From Clostridium sp. (lineage in GTDB: Bacteria > Cyanobacteriota > Vampirovibrionia > Gastranaerophilales > Gastranaerophilaceae): a stretch of DNA of 63,894 nucleotides. Every line of letters starts with the position of its first letter. Position 1 is the first letter of the stretch. The notes beneath the pieces were generated by a model. It searched no databases and was not told where the DNA came from. It saw only the letters and a list, made by a program, of their open reading frames with translations. The stretch is taken from positions 1-63,894 of the forward strand of contig JAHALR010000008.1 in assembly GCA_018362895.1 (NCBI GenBank), read 5' to 3'. The position numbers were made by a program, and so were the translations under genes. Below, one piece after another: positions 1 to 7,957 of the stretch.

Positions 1-89
1 CAAGAGCAAGCTCTTGCTTCTCGTTCGACTTGCATGTATGAAGCACGCCGCCAGCGTTCGTCCTGAGCCAGGATCAAACTCTCCATTGT
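1..89 (-). rRNA. rrs: 16S ribosomal RNA, 5' end only
   Basis: Read on the minus strand, bases 82-61 give the universal 16S start (AGAGTTTGATCCTGGCTCAG). It is followed by the conserved GACGAACGCTGGCGGCGTGC block and the CATGCAAGTCGAACG block that precedes variable region V1. The usual offset of that primer site puts the mature 5' end near base 89. Only about 89 nt are present; the gene continues past base 1. The rRNA operon therefore reads leftward, out of the window. Confidence 0.97.
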
Positions 90-362
90 CAGAAAGTTTA
101 TGTCCATCGGATACCGAAGTATCCTGCTCGACTTTGCTTTAATTCGTGTCCGTTAATTTTATTTGTTGTTGAATCAACAGGTATTTATCGTTTTTAGCTA
201 TTCTATTTTCAAGGTTCAAAAGAGAGTGTCTCTACTGAGGACTACTCTATACTAAATAAATTCATCTCAATCGAAATTGTCAGAGTTTATTTAGTGGAAA
301 CTTGTTTCAGATTTTAAGTAACCTTTATTAAGGTTTCCAACTCATCCTTTTGACGTTACTTC
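90..362 (-). promoter_or_regulatory. rRNA operon leader
   Basis: About 270 nt separate the putative rRNA promoter from the mature 16S end. No gene is visible here. On the minus strand the leader contains a boxA-like stretch (CTCTTTTGAACCTTGAAAA, near 224-206), resembling the NusB/NusE-binding antitermination element of other rrn leaders. It also has short inverted repeats such as AACCTTAATAAAGGTT near 321-336. The boxA reading is a resemblance only. Confidence 0.5.
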
Positions 363-390
363 ATCGTAACACTTCAAATTTTGTTGTCAA
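363..390 (-). promoter_or_regulatory. rRNA operon promoter
   Basis: On the minus strand there is a perfect -35 box TTGACA (390-385), a 16-nt spacer and a TACGAT -10 box (368-363). The region just upstream (391-430) is almost pure A/T, as in UP elements of strong rRNA promoters. Transcription would start near base 356 and run toward the 16S gene. The box match is seen directly; activity is inferred. Confidence 0.7.
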
Positions 391-474
391 GTAGTTTTTT
401 AAAATTTATTTTGTTATTAATTTTAAATTTTCAACTTAGTGTAAACCATTCCAAACAAGAACTAGTTTTTAAAT

Positions 475-575
475 CTTTGGGTGCGTTTTCGGAGCTTCGG
501 GATCAACTCCCGGCTTTTCGGTTTTCCCTCCGTGGCCCGCTGACCACTCTTATAATGTAGCCCAAAGGATTTTTT
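475..575 (+). ncRNA. Unidentified GC-rich structured RNA candidate
   Basis: A G/C-rich island lies in an otherwise very AT-rich intergenic region. Its ends pair (CTTTGGG 475-481 with CCCAAAG 561-567). Inside are a CGGAG/CTCCG stem (490-494 with 528-532) carrying a hairpin CGGGA-TCAAC-TCCCG (498-512), and a hairpin GTGG/CCAC (532-535 with 544-547). On the plus strand the closing stem is followed by TTTTTT (570-575), as in an intrinsic terminator, which favours plus-strand transcription. It does not match tmRNA, SRP RNA, 5S, RNase P or the riboswitch classes I can recall. It could be a small RNA or a leader element for the gene at 789. Orientation and identity are uncertain. Confidence 0.4.
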
Positions 576-788
576 ATTTCAAGCATTTTTTTTGAAAATT
601 TTTTCAGTTTTTTAAGACAAATCCCAAAAGCCGTATAAAGAGTGGGTTTTCAGCTTCATATTTCTTTATAATTTATTTTTATTTATCTAAAAATAATCAT
701 AAATCACTTTATTGGACGAGGCATGTTCAAATATAGTTTATTAAAATAATCATGTATCGACATGATTTCAATTAAGAAGGAGATCCCC

Positions 789-1253
789 ATGACAAAAAAT
801 ATAATCAATAGTGCATTGATTACAGCATTAATTATCGGATGTTCACAATTTACAATTGCAGCTTCAGCTAATGACATGCCATACGAGCCTGTTTTTGAGT
901 CCATGCCAATAACAGAATCTATCACTACTGCAAAAGCAGAACCTACACCAGCAGTTCAACAGTCACCAAAAGCTATTGCTCCGGCAACAAAAGCCACAGA
1001 AAGTGTAAATACAAATACAAATCCAACAACAGTCGAATCAGGAAATCTTCAAAATGCGTTAATGCAATTAGACAGTGCTCAGGTGGAAATAAGAAACCAG
1101 CTCATTCAATACAAAACAGAATATACGGATATCGACAATCAATATAAAGTAATCAAAGAACAAAGAGCATTAAAAGCCAAACTGATAAAAGAAACAGAAA
1201 AGAAAATAAAAAATCTAGATAATACAAAAGAAAAAATAAGAAAAAGCATGTAG
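789..1253 (+). CDS. Small exported coiled-coil protein, unknown function
   Basis: Encodes 154 aa. The ATG at 789 is chosen over one at 762 because AAGGAG (777-782) sits 6 nt upstream and the signal peptide then starts directly: a basic N-terminus, a hydrophobic core (ALITALIIGCSQFTIA) and a likely cut after AASA near residue 27. A Thr/Pro/Ala/Asn-rich linker follows (about residues 45-85). The C-terminal 70 residues are charged, rich in Lys, Glu and Gln, with heptad-like spacing typical of a coiled coil. No known domain is recognised. It is probably periplasmic or envelope-associated. It converges on the autotransporter and shares a terminator with it. Confidence 0.75.
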   Translation: MTKNIINSALITALIIGCSQFTIAASANDMPYEPVFESMPITESITTAKAEPTPAVQQSPKAIAPATKATESVNTNTNPTTVESGNLQNALMQLDSAQVEIRNQLIQYKTEYTDIDNQYKVIKEQRALKAKLIKETEKKIKNLDNTKEKIRKSM

Positions 1254-1260
1254 AAATAAA

Positions 1261-1284
1261 AAGCGGACTACCCAAAGTCCGCTT
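1261..1284. terminator. Bidirectional intrinsic terminator
   Basis: A perfect 9-bp stem, AAGCGGACT (1261-1269) and AGTCCGCTT (1276-1284), encloses the 6-nt loop ACCCAA. It is flanked by T-rich sequence on the right and A-rich sequence on the left, so it can act in both directions between two convergent genes. Confidence 0.85.
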
Positions 1285-1293
1285 TTTATTTAA

Positions 1294-4200
1294 TTATTTC
1301 TTGCCGACTTTCCACCTTAAACCTACTGACAGTGATATACCATTACGTCCTCCGTTGTGTATCATTGCCTGTCCGTATGCTGTCACTCTATCTTCTTTCA
1401 TGCATTTCTGCAAGCCTATTCCATACTCTACATACGGCTTTATGCTCATTTCCGGTAGTCTTACATCATTTGCCATTACCTTCTGTTTATCCAGTATATT
1501 CCATACCATATTCACTCCTATATATGGCTGCCAGCCGCTTTCTGTATTCATTATGAATTTCACTCCAGGGGCCAGTTGTATTGCATGCAATGGATCGCTA
1601 TTTATTCTTACTCCTCTTGCATTATTATAGTCAAACGTATTTACAAACGTATAGCTTAACAGCACTGATGGTTGGAGGATATATTTTCCTTCTTTAAATT
1701 CTATATTATATCCTGTTTTATTTCCTATTCCGCCCAGCAGCATCGTATAGTTTTCATTTCCATACATTGTTGAGCTTGAGCCTGAGCTTGCTCCGGCTGA
1801 AATCGTTGTTGCGTTGAAGAAGTTACCTTTATACAGGGTTAATGTTCCACCGAGGACTCCTCCATTTTGGTATGTATCTATTCCGGAGTATCTCTGGCTT
1901 GCTCCGTTATATCCTATATATCCTGTCAACACTCTATCAAAGCCATGTTTTATTGATTGCATTTCCGAGTCATAGCCGATTAATGTTCCATAGTTTATAT
2001 TACTTACTTTCGGACCATTTTTTAGCGGGATATTTTCGAAGCTGGCGTATGGTTTTACCCAGAAGCCGTTGTGTATATGTTTGGGGGTAAACAGAGGTGA
2101 GAAGGTTCCCACATCTGTTGCATCTCCTGTGGGACTCATTGCGTATCTATTTTGATTTTTTATTGCTAATCTTTCCATGGAGGGGAGAATCATGAAGTTA
2201 TCCGAGTGTTGGAAGGCGTAGTTAAATGTTTGCATTTGGGTAGTAAAGGCGCCTGCCTGGGTAGAAACGGGGGTGGGTAGGACTGAGGGGTTAAAGTTAT
2301 CAGATGGATTGCCTGTGCTTGCTCCGCCTCTTATGAAGGTAAAGAATCCATTTTCGGGGTTATATGTCACGTCATATTTATATATATCTGAATATGCTAC
2401 GGGGGTTATGCCTGTATAGGATACTTGATTTGCATAAGATTCAGGGGCAAAGGAGATATTTGTTTCTTCGCTTTGTGCATCATTTAACAGGTTTAGGTAG
2501 TTAACATTTATCCGGGCATCTTCAGCGACGTTCACATTTGAGGGGAGGGTATCCATTTTTTCGGAAACCAAATCCACATCGACTGCCATATTGATTGTGC
2601 CGTTGATGTTTGCTGATTTCATGATCTGGGGTTCTGCTATACCATTTATTAAAGACAGCGTTCCTGATTTTATTTCAAAATCTGATTCTTCGAACACGTT
2701 GTTTTGGCCAAGGTTCAGGGTCACTTCTTCGCTTGTAACTTTTGCATTTTTTACTTTATTGTTTAATATTATTTTGCCTGTTTCGTCTCCTGTGAGGTTT
2801 AAGTTATAGCCATCAAGTGTATCAGAAATAACTTTTTCATTTGTTATTTTTATTTCGTTATACTCTATGCCATCTTTTAAAATAGCTTCATCAGGAGTAT
2901 CTTCATCATACCAGCCCTGATTTTTGACATAAGCAATAAGCTCATCTATTGTAGACACACCATATTCCTGTTTTGCCTTTTCTGACAAAACAAGATCTCC
3001 GATTATCGTATTTTTTCCAGAGACATCTCCATCTATCTGGTCATTAAAAACAATTGTTCCGTTTGTGTCAGCCTGAAGCGTCAAAGAAGGCAATGTATTT
3101 GAAAATGTTTTTGTATATTCCACTGTATTTTTGCTAATACTGTTTATAATCATTTCAGGTTTATCAATACCTGCCATATATATAGCGTTTTGTTCTGTTG
3201 TATTTCCTGATATTACTTTGTTTCCGGAAAATACAGACTTACCTCCTTCTGTGGCTGTTATTTTAATATCATTGTCTGAATAGATTGCTCCTGCCTTATT
3301 ATCAGAATAAGTATACAAAGTTTCATCTGCTGTATTATTTATAAATGAAGTGTTGACAATATTATCAATAGTTGGTTTTACAACACGATCATTATATCCA
3401 ATTATAGATTGATTAGAGATAGCACCTGCCTGGCCACCTGTATTATTCTTAAAAACAGTATTCGAAATAGTACCGATTCTGCTTTCGTTTTTTATAGGGG
3501 CAATAATATTTATATTATTTTCAAAAACAGATGAGTCAATTTCTTCAATTATACCACCGGAAAAAATATTAGCGGCAAAATACTGAGCATTATATATAAC
3601 AAACTCCTCTTTGCCATTAACAAACGTTCCTTTTATATAATTTATTTTGTTATATTTTTCATCTGTCCATGAAGAACTTACATATAGAACAGAATTGTCA
3701 AAAATAACATTTTCTATTCTATCTATACCAACGCCATTAAAATTAGAGCTCAATTCAGAATTTTTAAAAATAACATTATTTATTTCTTTAATCGTACCAA
3801 TATTATCGAATTCAGAATTTTCAAAAGTAACATTATTTATTTTTTCAATCGTACCATAATTATATAAATTAGAATTGTCAAACACTGTTTCATTAATTAC
3901 ATTAATTAAACCATGGTTTCCAAGTGCATAGGTACTATCATTATCTATAAAATCAACATTAGAAATTTCAGAAATTGTGCCATTGTTTTCTAAAGCAGCA
4001 TCATAGCGGTATTCATCTGACATAGTATAAATTTTATCTTTAATAGAAACTGTTTCATCTGCACCTACAACAGTCGGAACAGGAACAACAGGTCTTGTAT
4101 CATCTTCTGCAAAAACCTGTGTACCAAAAGAACATGCCAATGCAACAAGCACACATTGTGTTAATTTATTTTTTGTTGATGAATTTGCACAAACCTTAAT

Positions 4201-4305
4201 AACCTCTAATCCCCTTTTTAAAACATCATTCAGCCCCCCCCCCCGAAGCAAAAAGCCCACGGTGAGCGGGTTTACAGGAATGTAACACCTTTTTATACAT
4301 AACAT
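1294..4305 (-). CDS. Autotransporter adhesin-like protein with an in-frame G11 tract
   Basis: Encodes 1003 aa. A long 66-residue export signal ends at FGTQVFA/EDD. The passenger (about 70-720) begins with short degenerate repeats of the type GTI-EINNV-FENS, as in parallel beta-helix adhesins. The last 270 residues are rich in alternating Tyr/Gly/aromatic strands and fit an autotransporter beta-barrel (PF03797-like), which would insert in the outer membrane and display the passenger. The ATG at 4305 has AGGAAAG just upstream. Codons 21-25 contain eleven consecutive G (bases 4244-4234), so a one-base slip would shift the frame before the signal peptide ends. No good start lies after the tract in this frame. 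It may be an adhesin; the ligand is unknown. Confidence 0.8.
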   Translation of the reverse strand: MLCIKRCYIPVNPLTVGFLLRGGGLNDVLKRGLEVIKVCANSSTKNKLTQCVLVALACSFGTQVFAEDDTRPVVPVPTVVGADETVSIKDKIYTMSDEYRYDAALENNGTISEISNVDFIDNDSTYALGNHGLINVINETVFDNSNLYNYGTIEKINNVTFENSEFDNIGTIKEINNVIFKNSELSSNFNGVGIDRIENVIFDNSVLYVSSSWTDEKYNKINYIKGTFVNGKEEFVIYNAQYFAANIFSGGIIEEIDSSVFENNINIIAPIKNESRIGTISNTVFKNNTGGQAGAISNQSIIGYNDRVVKPTIDNIVNTSFINNTADETLYTYSDNKAGAIYSDNDIKITATEGGKSVFSGNKVISGNTTEQNAIYMAGIDKPEMIINSISKNTVEYTKTFSNTLPSLTLQADTNGTIVFNDQIDGDVSGKNTIIGDLVLSEKAKQEYGVSTIDELIAYVKNQGWYDEDTPDEAILKDGIEYNEIKITNEKVISDTLDGYNLNLTGDETGKIILNNKVKNAKVTSEEVTLNLGQNNVFEESDFEIKSGTLSLINGIAEPQIMKSANINGTINMAVDVDLVSEKMDTLPSNVNVAEDARINVNYLNLLNDAQSEETNISFAPESYANQVSYTGITPVAYSDIYKYDVTYNPENGFFTFIRGGASTGNPSDNFNPSVLPTPVSTQAGAFTTQMQTFNYAFQHSDNFMILPSMERLAIKNQNRYAMSPTGDATDVGTFSPLFTPKHIHNGFWVKPYASFENIPLKNGPKVSNINYGTLIGYDSEMQSIKHGFDRVLTGYIGYNGASQRYSGIDTYQNGGVLGGTLTLYKGNFFNATTISAGASSGSSSTMYGNENYTMLLGGIGNKTGYNIEFKEGKYILQPSVLLSYTFVNTFDYNNARGVRINSDPLHAIQLAPGVKFIMNTESGWQPYIGVNMVWNILDKQKVMANDVRLPEMSIKPYVEYGIGLQKCMKEDRVTAYGQAMIHNGGRNGISLSVGLRWKVGKK
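4234..4244. repeat. Homopolymeric C11/G11 tract
   Basis: Eleven consecutive C on the plus strand read as G11 in the autotransporter coding strand, within codons for Arg-Gly-Gly-Gly. Such a run is striking in an A/T-rich region and is the classic substrate of slipped-strand mispairing. At the observed length the reading frame is open. Confidence 0.9.
4250..4270 (-). terminator. Terminator-like hairpin inside the autotransporter 5' coding end
   Basis: On the minus strand CCCGC (4270-4266), loop TCACC and GTGGG (4260-4256) form a 5-bp stem with one G-T pair. It is followed by C and then TTTTT (4254-4250), directly before the G11 tract. It could attenuate transcription when translation of the first codons is poor. 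The stem is short, so this is tentative. Confidence 0.3.
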
Positions 4306-4392
4306 CTTTCCTCATGTTCCGACTAACCATCATAGTTAAAATTCCCTTGTAATTGTTTTTTTAAACATAAAGAAAAATCATTCATTTGGTTT

Positions 4393-4421
4393 TTGGCACA
4401 ACAATAATATTTTTATAAAAT
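4393..4421 (+). promoter_or_regulatory. Promoter of the GT2 pair, predicted leaderless
   Basis: TTGGCA (4393-4398), a 17-nt spacer and TAAAAT (4416-4421). Only six bases separate the -10 box from the ATG at 4428, and there is no Shine-Dalgarno sequence, so transcription should start at or next to the start codon. Confidence 0.6.
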
Positions 4422-4427
4422 ATAAAC

Positions 4428-5450
4428 ATGCCCAAAATTTCTGTTATTATACCGGTATTTAACGTAGAAAAATATATTGATGTCTGTTTAGACTCATTGT
4501 TAACTCAATCATTCACAGATTTTGAAATTATTTGTATTGATGACAGTTCAACAGATAAGAGCTTAAACATTCTCAAAAATTATGAAAAATTTGACAGACG
4601 AATAAAAATTATAGACAACAAGCAAAATCAATCTTCTAAAAAACGAAAAAGCCCCTCTTCATCTAGAAACATCGGTATAACAGAAGCAAAAGGAGATTAC
4701 GTTACATTTGTTGATTCAGATGACTGGATATCTCCAGTTATGCTTGAGAAGCTATACAAAAACATTCGAAAATATAAGAGTGATTATGTTTTTTGCAACA
4801 TGACCTGTATCAATGAAAACACAAAAGACTCATATATTTGGGATTTAACACAAAATATAGATTTTCAAAATGAGATAAAGAAAGAATACTTCTGTGAAAA
4901 AGAAGTCAGTGAAAACATTTACTTTAATATACTACCCACAGTTTGTGCAAAATTTTTCAAAAGAAGCTTTATAAAAGATTTAAGATTTCCTGAAGATTTA
5001 ATGTTTGAAGATGTTCCGTTTTCAGCAGAGTGTTTTCTCCGTGCAAAAAGAATATCTTATGACAAAAACCCATACTACTTTTACAGGAGAGAAAGACAGG
5101 GCTCACTCACAACAACAACTAATGAAAATTTCAAGGACATTTTTATTATAAAAAACATGCTTGATGATATCTTTAAAAAATATAATAAATATGAAAAATA
5201 TAAAACTCTTCTACTTATACACAAGATGAAAGAAATTCTGGAGCGAACTTATTTTTGCAAAGGACTTGTTCAAGAAGAAATGTTTGAACAGTTAAAACAA
5301 ACTTTCTGCAATATTGACTTCTCCTTATATGATTTAGAGCTGTTAAACAAATTGGAAATTTTCAAAATATACACTCACATTCTAAAGACCGATTATTCCG
5401 GATTTCGGGATTTTATGAAACTACTTCAACAAAGGAAGACTAATGTATAA
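4428..5450 (+). CDS. Family 2 glycosyltransferase
   Basis: Encodes 340 aa. The N-terminal GT-A fold is clear: ISVIIPVFNVEKYI at residues 4-17, the nucleotide-binding IDDSSTDKS near 38, and the metal-binding DSDDW near 95. This is the inverting GT2 family that transfers a sugar from a nucleotide sugar to a growing surface glycan in the cytoplasm. The C-terminal half is Lys- and aromatic-rich without a recognisable domain. It overlaps the next gene by 8 bp, so the two are translationally coupled. Donor and acceptor cannot be told. Its placement after an autotransporter invites the guess of surface or protein glycosylation. Confidence 0.88.
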   Translation: MPKISVIIPVFNVEKYIDVCLDSLLTQSFTDFEIICIDDSSTDKSLNILKNYEKFDRRIKIIDNKQNQSSKKRKSPSSSRNIGITEAKGDYVTFVDSDDWISPVMLEKLYKNIRKYKSDYVFCNMTCINENTKDSYIWDLTQNIDFQNEIKKEYFCEKEVSENIYFNILPTVCAKFFKRSFIKDLRFPEDLMFEDVPFSAECFLRAKRISYDKNPYYFYRRERQGSLTTTTNENFKDIFIIKNMLDDIFKKYNKYEKYKTLLLIHKMKEILERTYFCKGLVQEEMFEQLKQTFCNIDFSLYDLELLNKLEIFKIYTHILKTDYSGFRDFMKLLQQRKTNV

Positions 5451-6450
5451 AATATCAGTGATTATACCTGTTTATAATTGTGAAAAGTTTTTGCAAAAAT
5501 GTCTTGATTCAGTTGTTATGCAAACATATCAAAATCTTGAAATCATTTGTGTTGATGACGGCTCAACCGACAAATCAGCACAAATATTAAAAGAATATTC
5601 GTTAAAAGACTCACGTTTTAAAATTATTTCTCAAAAAAACGAAGGTCAAAGTTCTGCAAGAAACAGAGGTCTGGAAGAAGCAACCGGAGAATATATTTCA
5701 TTTATTGATGCAGATGATTGGGTTTCTTTATGTTTATATGAAAAATTTATAAAAAAACTTGTTGAAACACAAAAGAAAAACCTTGTTTTAGATATTTACA
5801 TGTTTAATGTACTTATACATGAAACAAGACCAAAAGACGTAAATCCAAAAAGTTTCCTTAATATAAAAAATTGGTTAAATTATCAACATCAAGACCATAT
5901 ACATACATTTGATGATTGTCTTTCGCCGTTTGGAGGGAATATGGCTGTTTACAACAAAATATACAGAGCAGATTTTCTAAGAGAAAATAAAATAGAATTC
6001 ATTAACGGCCTCATTTTTGAAGATCAAGTCTTTTATCTTCAATCATTTCTGAAAGCAAAGTCAATCGCCATAAACAATGACCCTTTATACATTTATAGAG
6101 TAAACAACAGCAGCTCAACAACAAACAATTTGAATAAAAAAGTCTTTCAAATTTTTAAAATAATAAACAAGCTTGAAAACATTTTGAAAGAAAACAAACG
6201 CATCGAAGAATACAAGTACGCATTTTTGCAGCATAAATATAACCAGTATTCTTTTTTATATTTTAAAACTCCACTATTTTCAAAACCAAAGTTCTATGAC
6301 CAAATGAAAGCAAGGTTATTATTGACACAACAGGAAAACTTCAAACCCTCTGTTTGTGAAAAACTTGCAGGCTATAATATTTTTGAGGATATTTTGAAAC
6401 TTAACTGGTGGGAATTTTATTTCAAATATAGAAAAAAGCTTAAAAAATAA
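5443..6450 (+). CDS. Family 2 glycosyltransferase
   Basis: Encodes 335 aa, a paralog of the gene just upstream. It shows ISVIIPVYNCEKFL near the start, VDDGSTDKS near residue 37, RNRGLEEATGEY and the DADDW metal site near residue 92, all GT2 hallmarks. It begins inside the last codons of the preceding gene (8-bp overlap), so the two form a pair. The C-terminal half, again Lys/Phe/Tyr-rich, aligns loosely with that of its neighbour. Probably adds successive sugars to one glycan. Substrate unknown. Confidence 0.88.
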   Translation: MYKISVIIPVYNCEKFLQKCLDSVVMQTYQNLEIICVDDGSTDKSAQILKEYSLKDSRFKIISQKNEGQSSARNRGLEEATGEYISFIDADDWVSLCLYEKFIKKLVETQKKNLVLDIYMFNVLIHETRPKDVNPKSFLNIKNWLNYQHQDHIHTFDDCLSPFGGNMAVYNKIYRADFLRENKIEFINGLIFEDQVFYLQSFLKAKSIAINNDPLYIYRVNNSSSTTNNLNKKVFQIFKIINKLENILKENKRIEEYKYAFLQHKYNQYSFLYFKTPLFSKPKFYDQMKARLLLTQQENFKPSVCEKLAGYNIFEDILKLNWWEFYFKYRKKLKK

Positions 6451-6455
6451 TAAAA

Positions 6456-6476
6456 AGCCGCAATAAACTCGCGGCT
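6456..6476 (-). terminator. Intrinsic terminator for sepF
   Basis: AGCCGC (6456-6461) pairs with GCGGCT (6471-6476) across a 9-nt loop. On the minus strand the stem is followed by TTTTTATTATTTTTT, a strong U-run for the leftward sepF transcript. In the plus direction only a weak T-run follows. Confidence 0.75.
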
Positions 6477-6517
6477 CTAGTTATATCCCCAACTATTCTT
6501 GTTTTTGTTTTAAATGC

Positions 6518-7003
6518 TTACTGTGGTTGATTCCACAATGCATCTCTAATGAATTTACTTTTTTGTGATTCAGCGTTCAAAGCAACATTGCTTGGAGTGA
6601 AAATAAATACAGAATCACCAATTTTTTGCTGATTACCATTTAATGCATGAGTTGCTCCGCACAAGAAATCAACAATTCTCATAGCTTGTTCTTTATCCAA
6701 CAAATGAAGATTCAAAATAATAGTTTTTTTATCTTTCAATTGTTTAACAATCTGTACAGATTCTTCATAAGAACGAGGTTCAGAAACTAAAACTTCATAA
6801 CCTTTAAAGCCAGGATGGCTTACTACGTTAGAAGCTTGTGTAGTTTGTTTTTGAGATGAATACATAGGCTCCAATGCTAAATTGTCAGAAACCGGATATT
6901 CATCCATTTCTGAAGCCATGTCCTCGAATATGTCATCTCTGCTTTCGAACCCTGATGTTAAAAAACCAACGATTGATTTAATTTTGTCTGAAACGCCTGC
7001 CAA
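6518..7003 (-). CDS. sepF: Cell division protein SepF
   Basis: Encodes 161 aa. SepF polymerises and bundles FtsZ and anchors the Z-ring to the membrane. The N-terminus (MAGVSDKIKSIVGFL) fits the amphipathic membrane-binding helix, a variable linker spans about 20-65, and the C-terminal core has the family features (YEVLVSEPRSYEE, then LHLLDKEQAMRIVDFLCGA and KIGDSVFIFTPSNV). The start is a TTG at 7003, supported by a strong GGGAGGA seven bases upstream. It lies 18 bp after yggS, the order found in Gram-positive bacteria and cyanobacteria (ylmE-ylmF), and would be co-transcribed with it. Confidence 0.93.
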   Translation of the reverse strand: MAGVSDKIKSIVGFLTSGFESRDDIFEDMASEMDEYPVSDNLALEPMYSSQKQTTQASNVVSHPGFKGYEVLVSEPRSYEESVQIVKQLKDKKTIILNLHLLDKEQAMRIVDFLCGATHALNGNQQKIGDSVFIFTPSNVALNAESQKSKFIRDALWNQPQ

Positions 7004-7021
7004 TTTTTTCTCCTCCCGATA

Positions 7022-7678
7022 TTATGTAAATAGCTTTCTTCCTATCCTTATCATTGTCGAACCTTCACTCAACGCTATCTTATAATCATTACTCATACCC
7101 ATGGAAAGCTCTTTCAGATTGTATGCATACTCTTTTTCCAACTGTACTTTAAGGTCATACATGCCTTTAAAAAGTCTTTTTAACTCTTCTTCTCCTGTTA
7201 TAGGAGCAATGTTCATCAAGCCTTCTACCTTGATTCCCCTCAAAGAAATTATATCTTTGAAATCTCTGTTAATATCACCGACACTAAAGCCTGACTTGGC
7301 TTCTTCATTGGCATTATTAACCTGTAAAAGTACTTTTTGAACTATGTTCTTATTCAAAGCTTCCTGTGATATAGCTTGAGCAAGCTTCAATGAATCTACT
7401 GACTGAATTAAATCAAAAGCACCAACTGCCTTTTTGACTTTGTTTTTCTGCAAATGTCCTATCAGGTGGAATCTTGAATTCCGCTTGATTTCATCAGGCA
7501 AACTTTCAAATTTCAAAAGCGCATCTTGTACTCTGTTTTCTCCAAAATCTCTCAGACCGTCATTGTATGCTTCTATCAGCTTATCAGCACCGAAGTATTT
7601 TGTAACAGCGATTATAATAGGTTTATAAGGTACAATTTCTTTCCTCAGTTCAGACAAGTTGTATTCAACTGTACTCAT
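7022..7678 (-). CDS. yggS: YggS/PROSC family pyridoxal phosphate homeostasis protein
   Basis: Encodes 218 aa, typical length. Fold-type III PLP protein without a known catalytic reaction; it buffers PLP and affects amino-acid metabolism. Visible motifs are the PLP-lysine region IAVTKYF (Lys near residue 27), FGENRVQDA, the strongly conserved HLIGHLQKNK, and the phosphate-binding end LSMGMSNDYKIALSEGSTMIRIGRKLF. A GGAGAAGG motif precedes the ATG at 7678. It leads the sepF operon; the two genes are neighbours in many bacteria. Confidence 0.95.
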   Translation of the reverse strand: MSTVEYNLSELRKEIVPYKPIIIAVTKYFGADKLIEAYNDGLRDFGENRVQDALLKFESLPDEIKRNSRFHLIGHLQKNKVKKAVGAFDLIQSVDSLKLAQAISQEALNKNIVQKVLLQVNNANEEAKSGFSVGDINRDFKDIISLRGIKVEGLMNIAPITGEEELKRLFKGMYDLKVQLEKEYAYNLKELSMGMSNDYKIALSEGSTMIRIGRKLFT

Positions 7679-7957
7679 TTGAATCTTAACCTTCTCCCCA
7701 AGAAATTACATATTAGCAACACTAATACTTTTTTAATTATAAAACATGTTCAAATTATGGACAAACTATTGTTTTTAATCGGAAAACACAAAATACAAAG
7801 AATAGCGCAATCCCATGTAAGCCATGGTTTTTGACATGTTTAAGAGAACAAAAAACAAACTTAATATTTCTTAACATATTCTGAAAATCAAAAATGCTCA
7901 AAGAAAAAGCACCCCTATGCTGGAGGTGCTTTTTCTTGTTTATCAAATAATTAATTC
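7679..7957. other. Intergenic region between yggS and the small exported protein gene
   Basis: About 280 nt. It holds the terminator of the 7958 gene (7901-7937) and, toward 7740-7680, A/T-rich sequence that should carry the yggS-sepF promoter, although no clear -35/-10 pair stands out. Short open frames here have no ribosome-binding site or recognisable protein. Confidence 0.5.
7901..7937 (-). terminator. Intrinsic terminator
   Basis: AAGAAAAAGCACC (7901-7913) pairs with GGTGCTTTTTCTT (7925-7937), a 13-bp stem with an 11-nt loop. On the minus strand the G/C part is followed by TTTTTCTT. It ends the gene at 7958. Confidence 0.85.

Noticed and set aside
475..575. 5S rRNA, SRP RNA or a known riboswitch
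   Set aside because: The conserved loops of these families (5S loop A/E, SRP GGAA loop, TPP/FMN/cobalamin cores) are absent; only the fold is supported.
762..791. Start of the first coding gene at ATG 762
   Set aside because: The ATG at 789 has AAGGAG at the right distance and begins a proper signal peptide.
1294..4305. Several 60-110 aa open frames opposite the autotransporter
   Set aside because: They are antisense frames of a repeat-rich gene without ribosome-binding sites or known domains.
7755..7946. 63-aa open frame on the minus strand
   Set aside because: It runs through the terminator hairpin of the neighbouring gene and has no ribosome-binding site or recognisable sequence.
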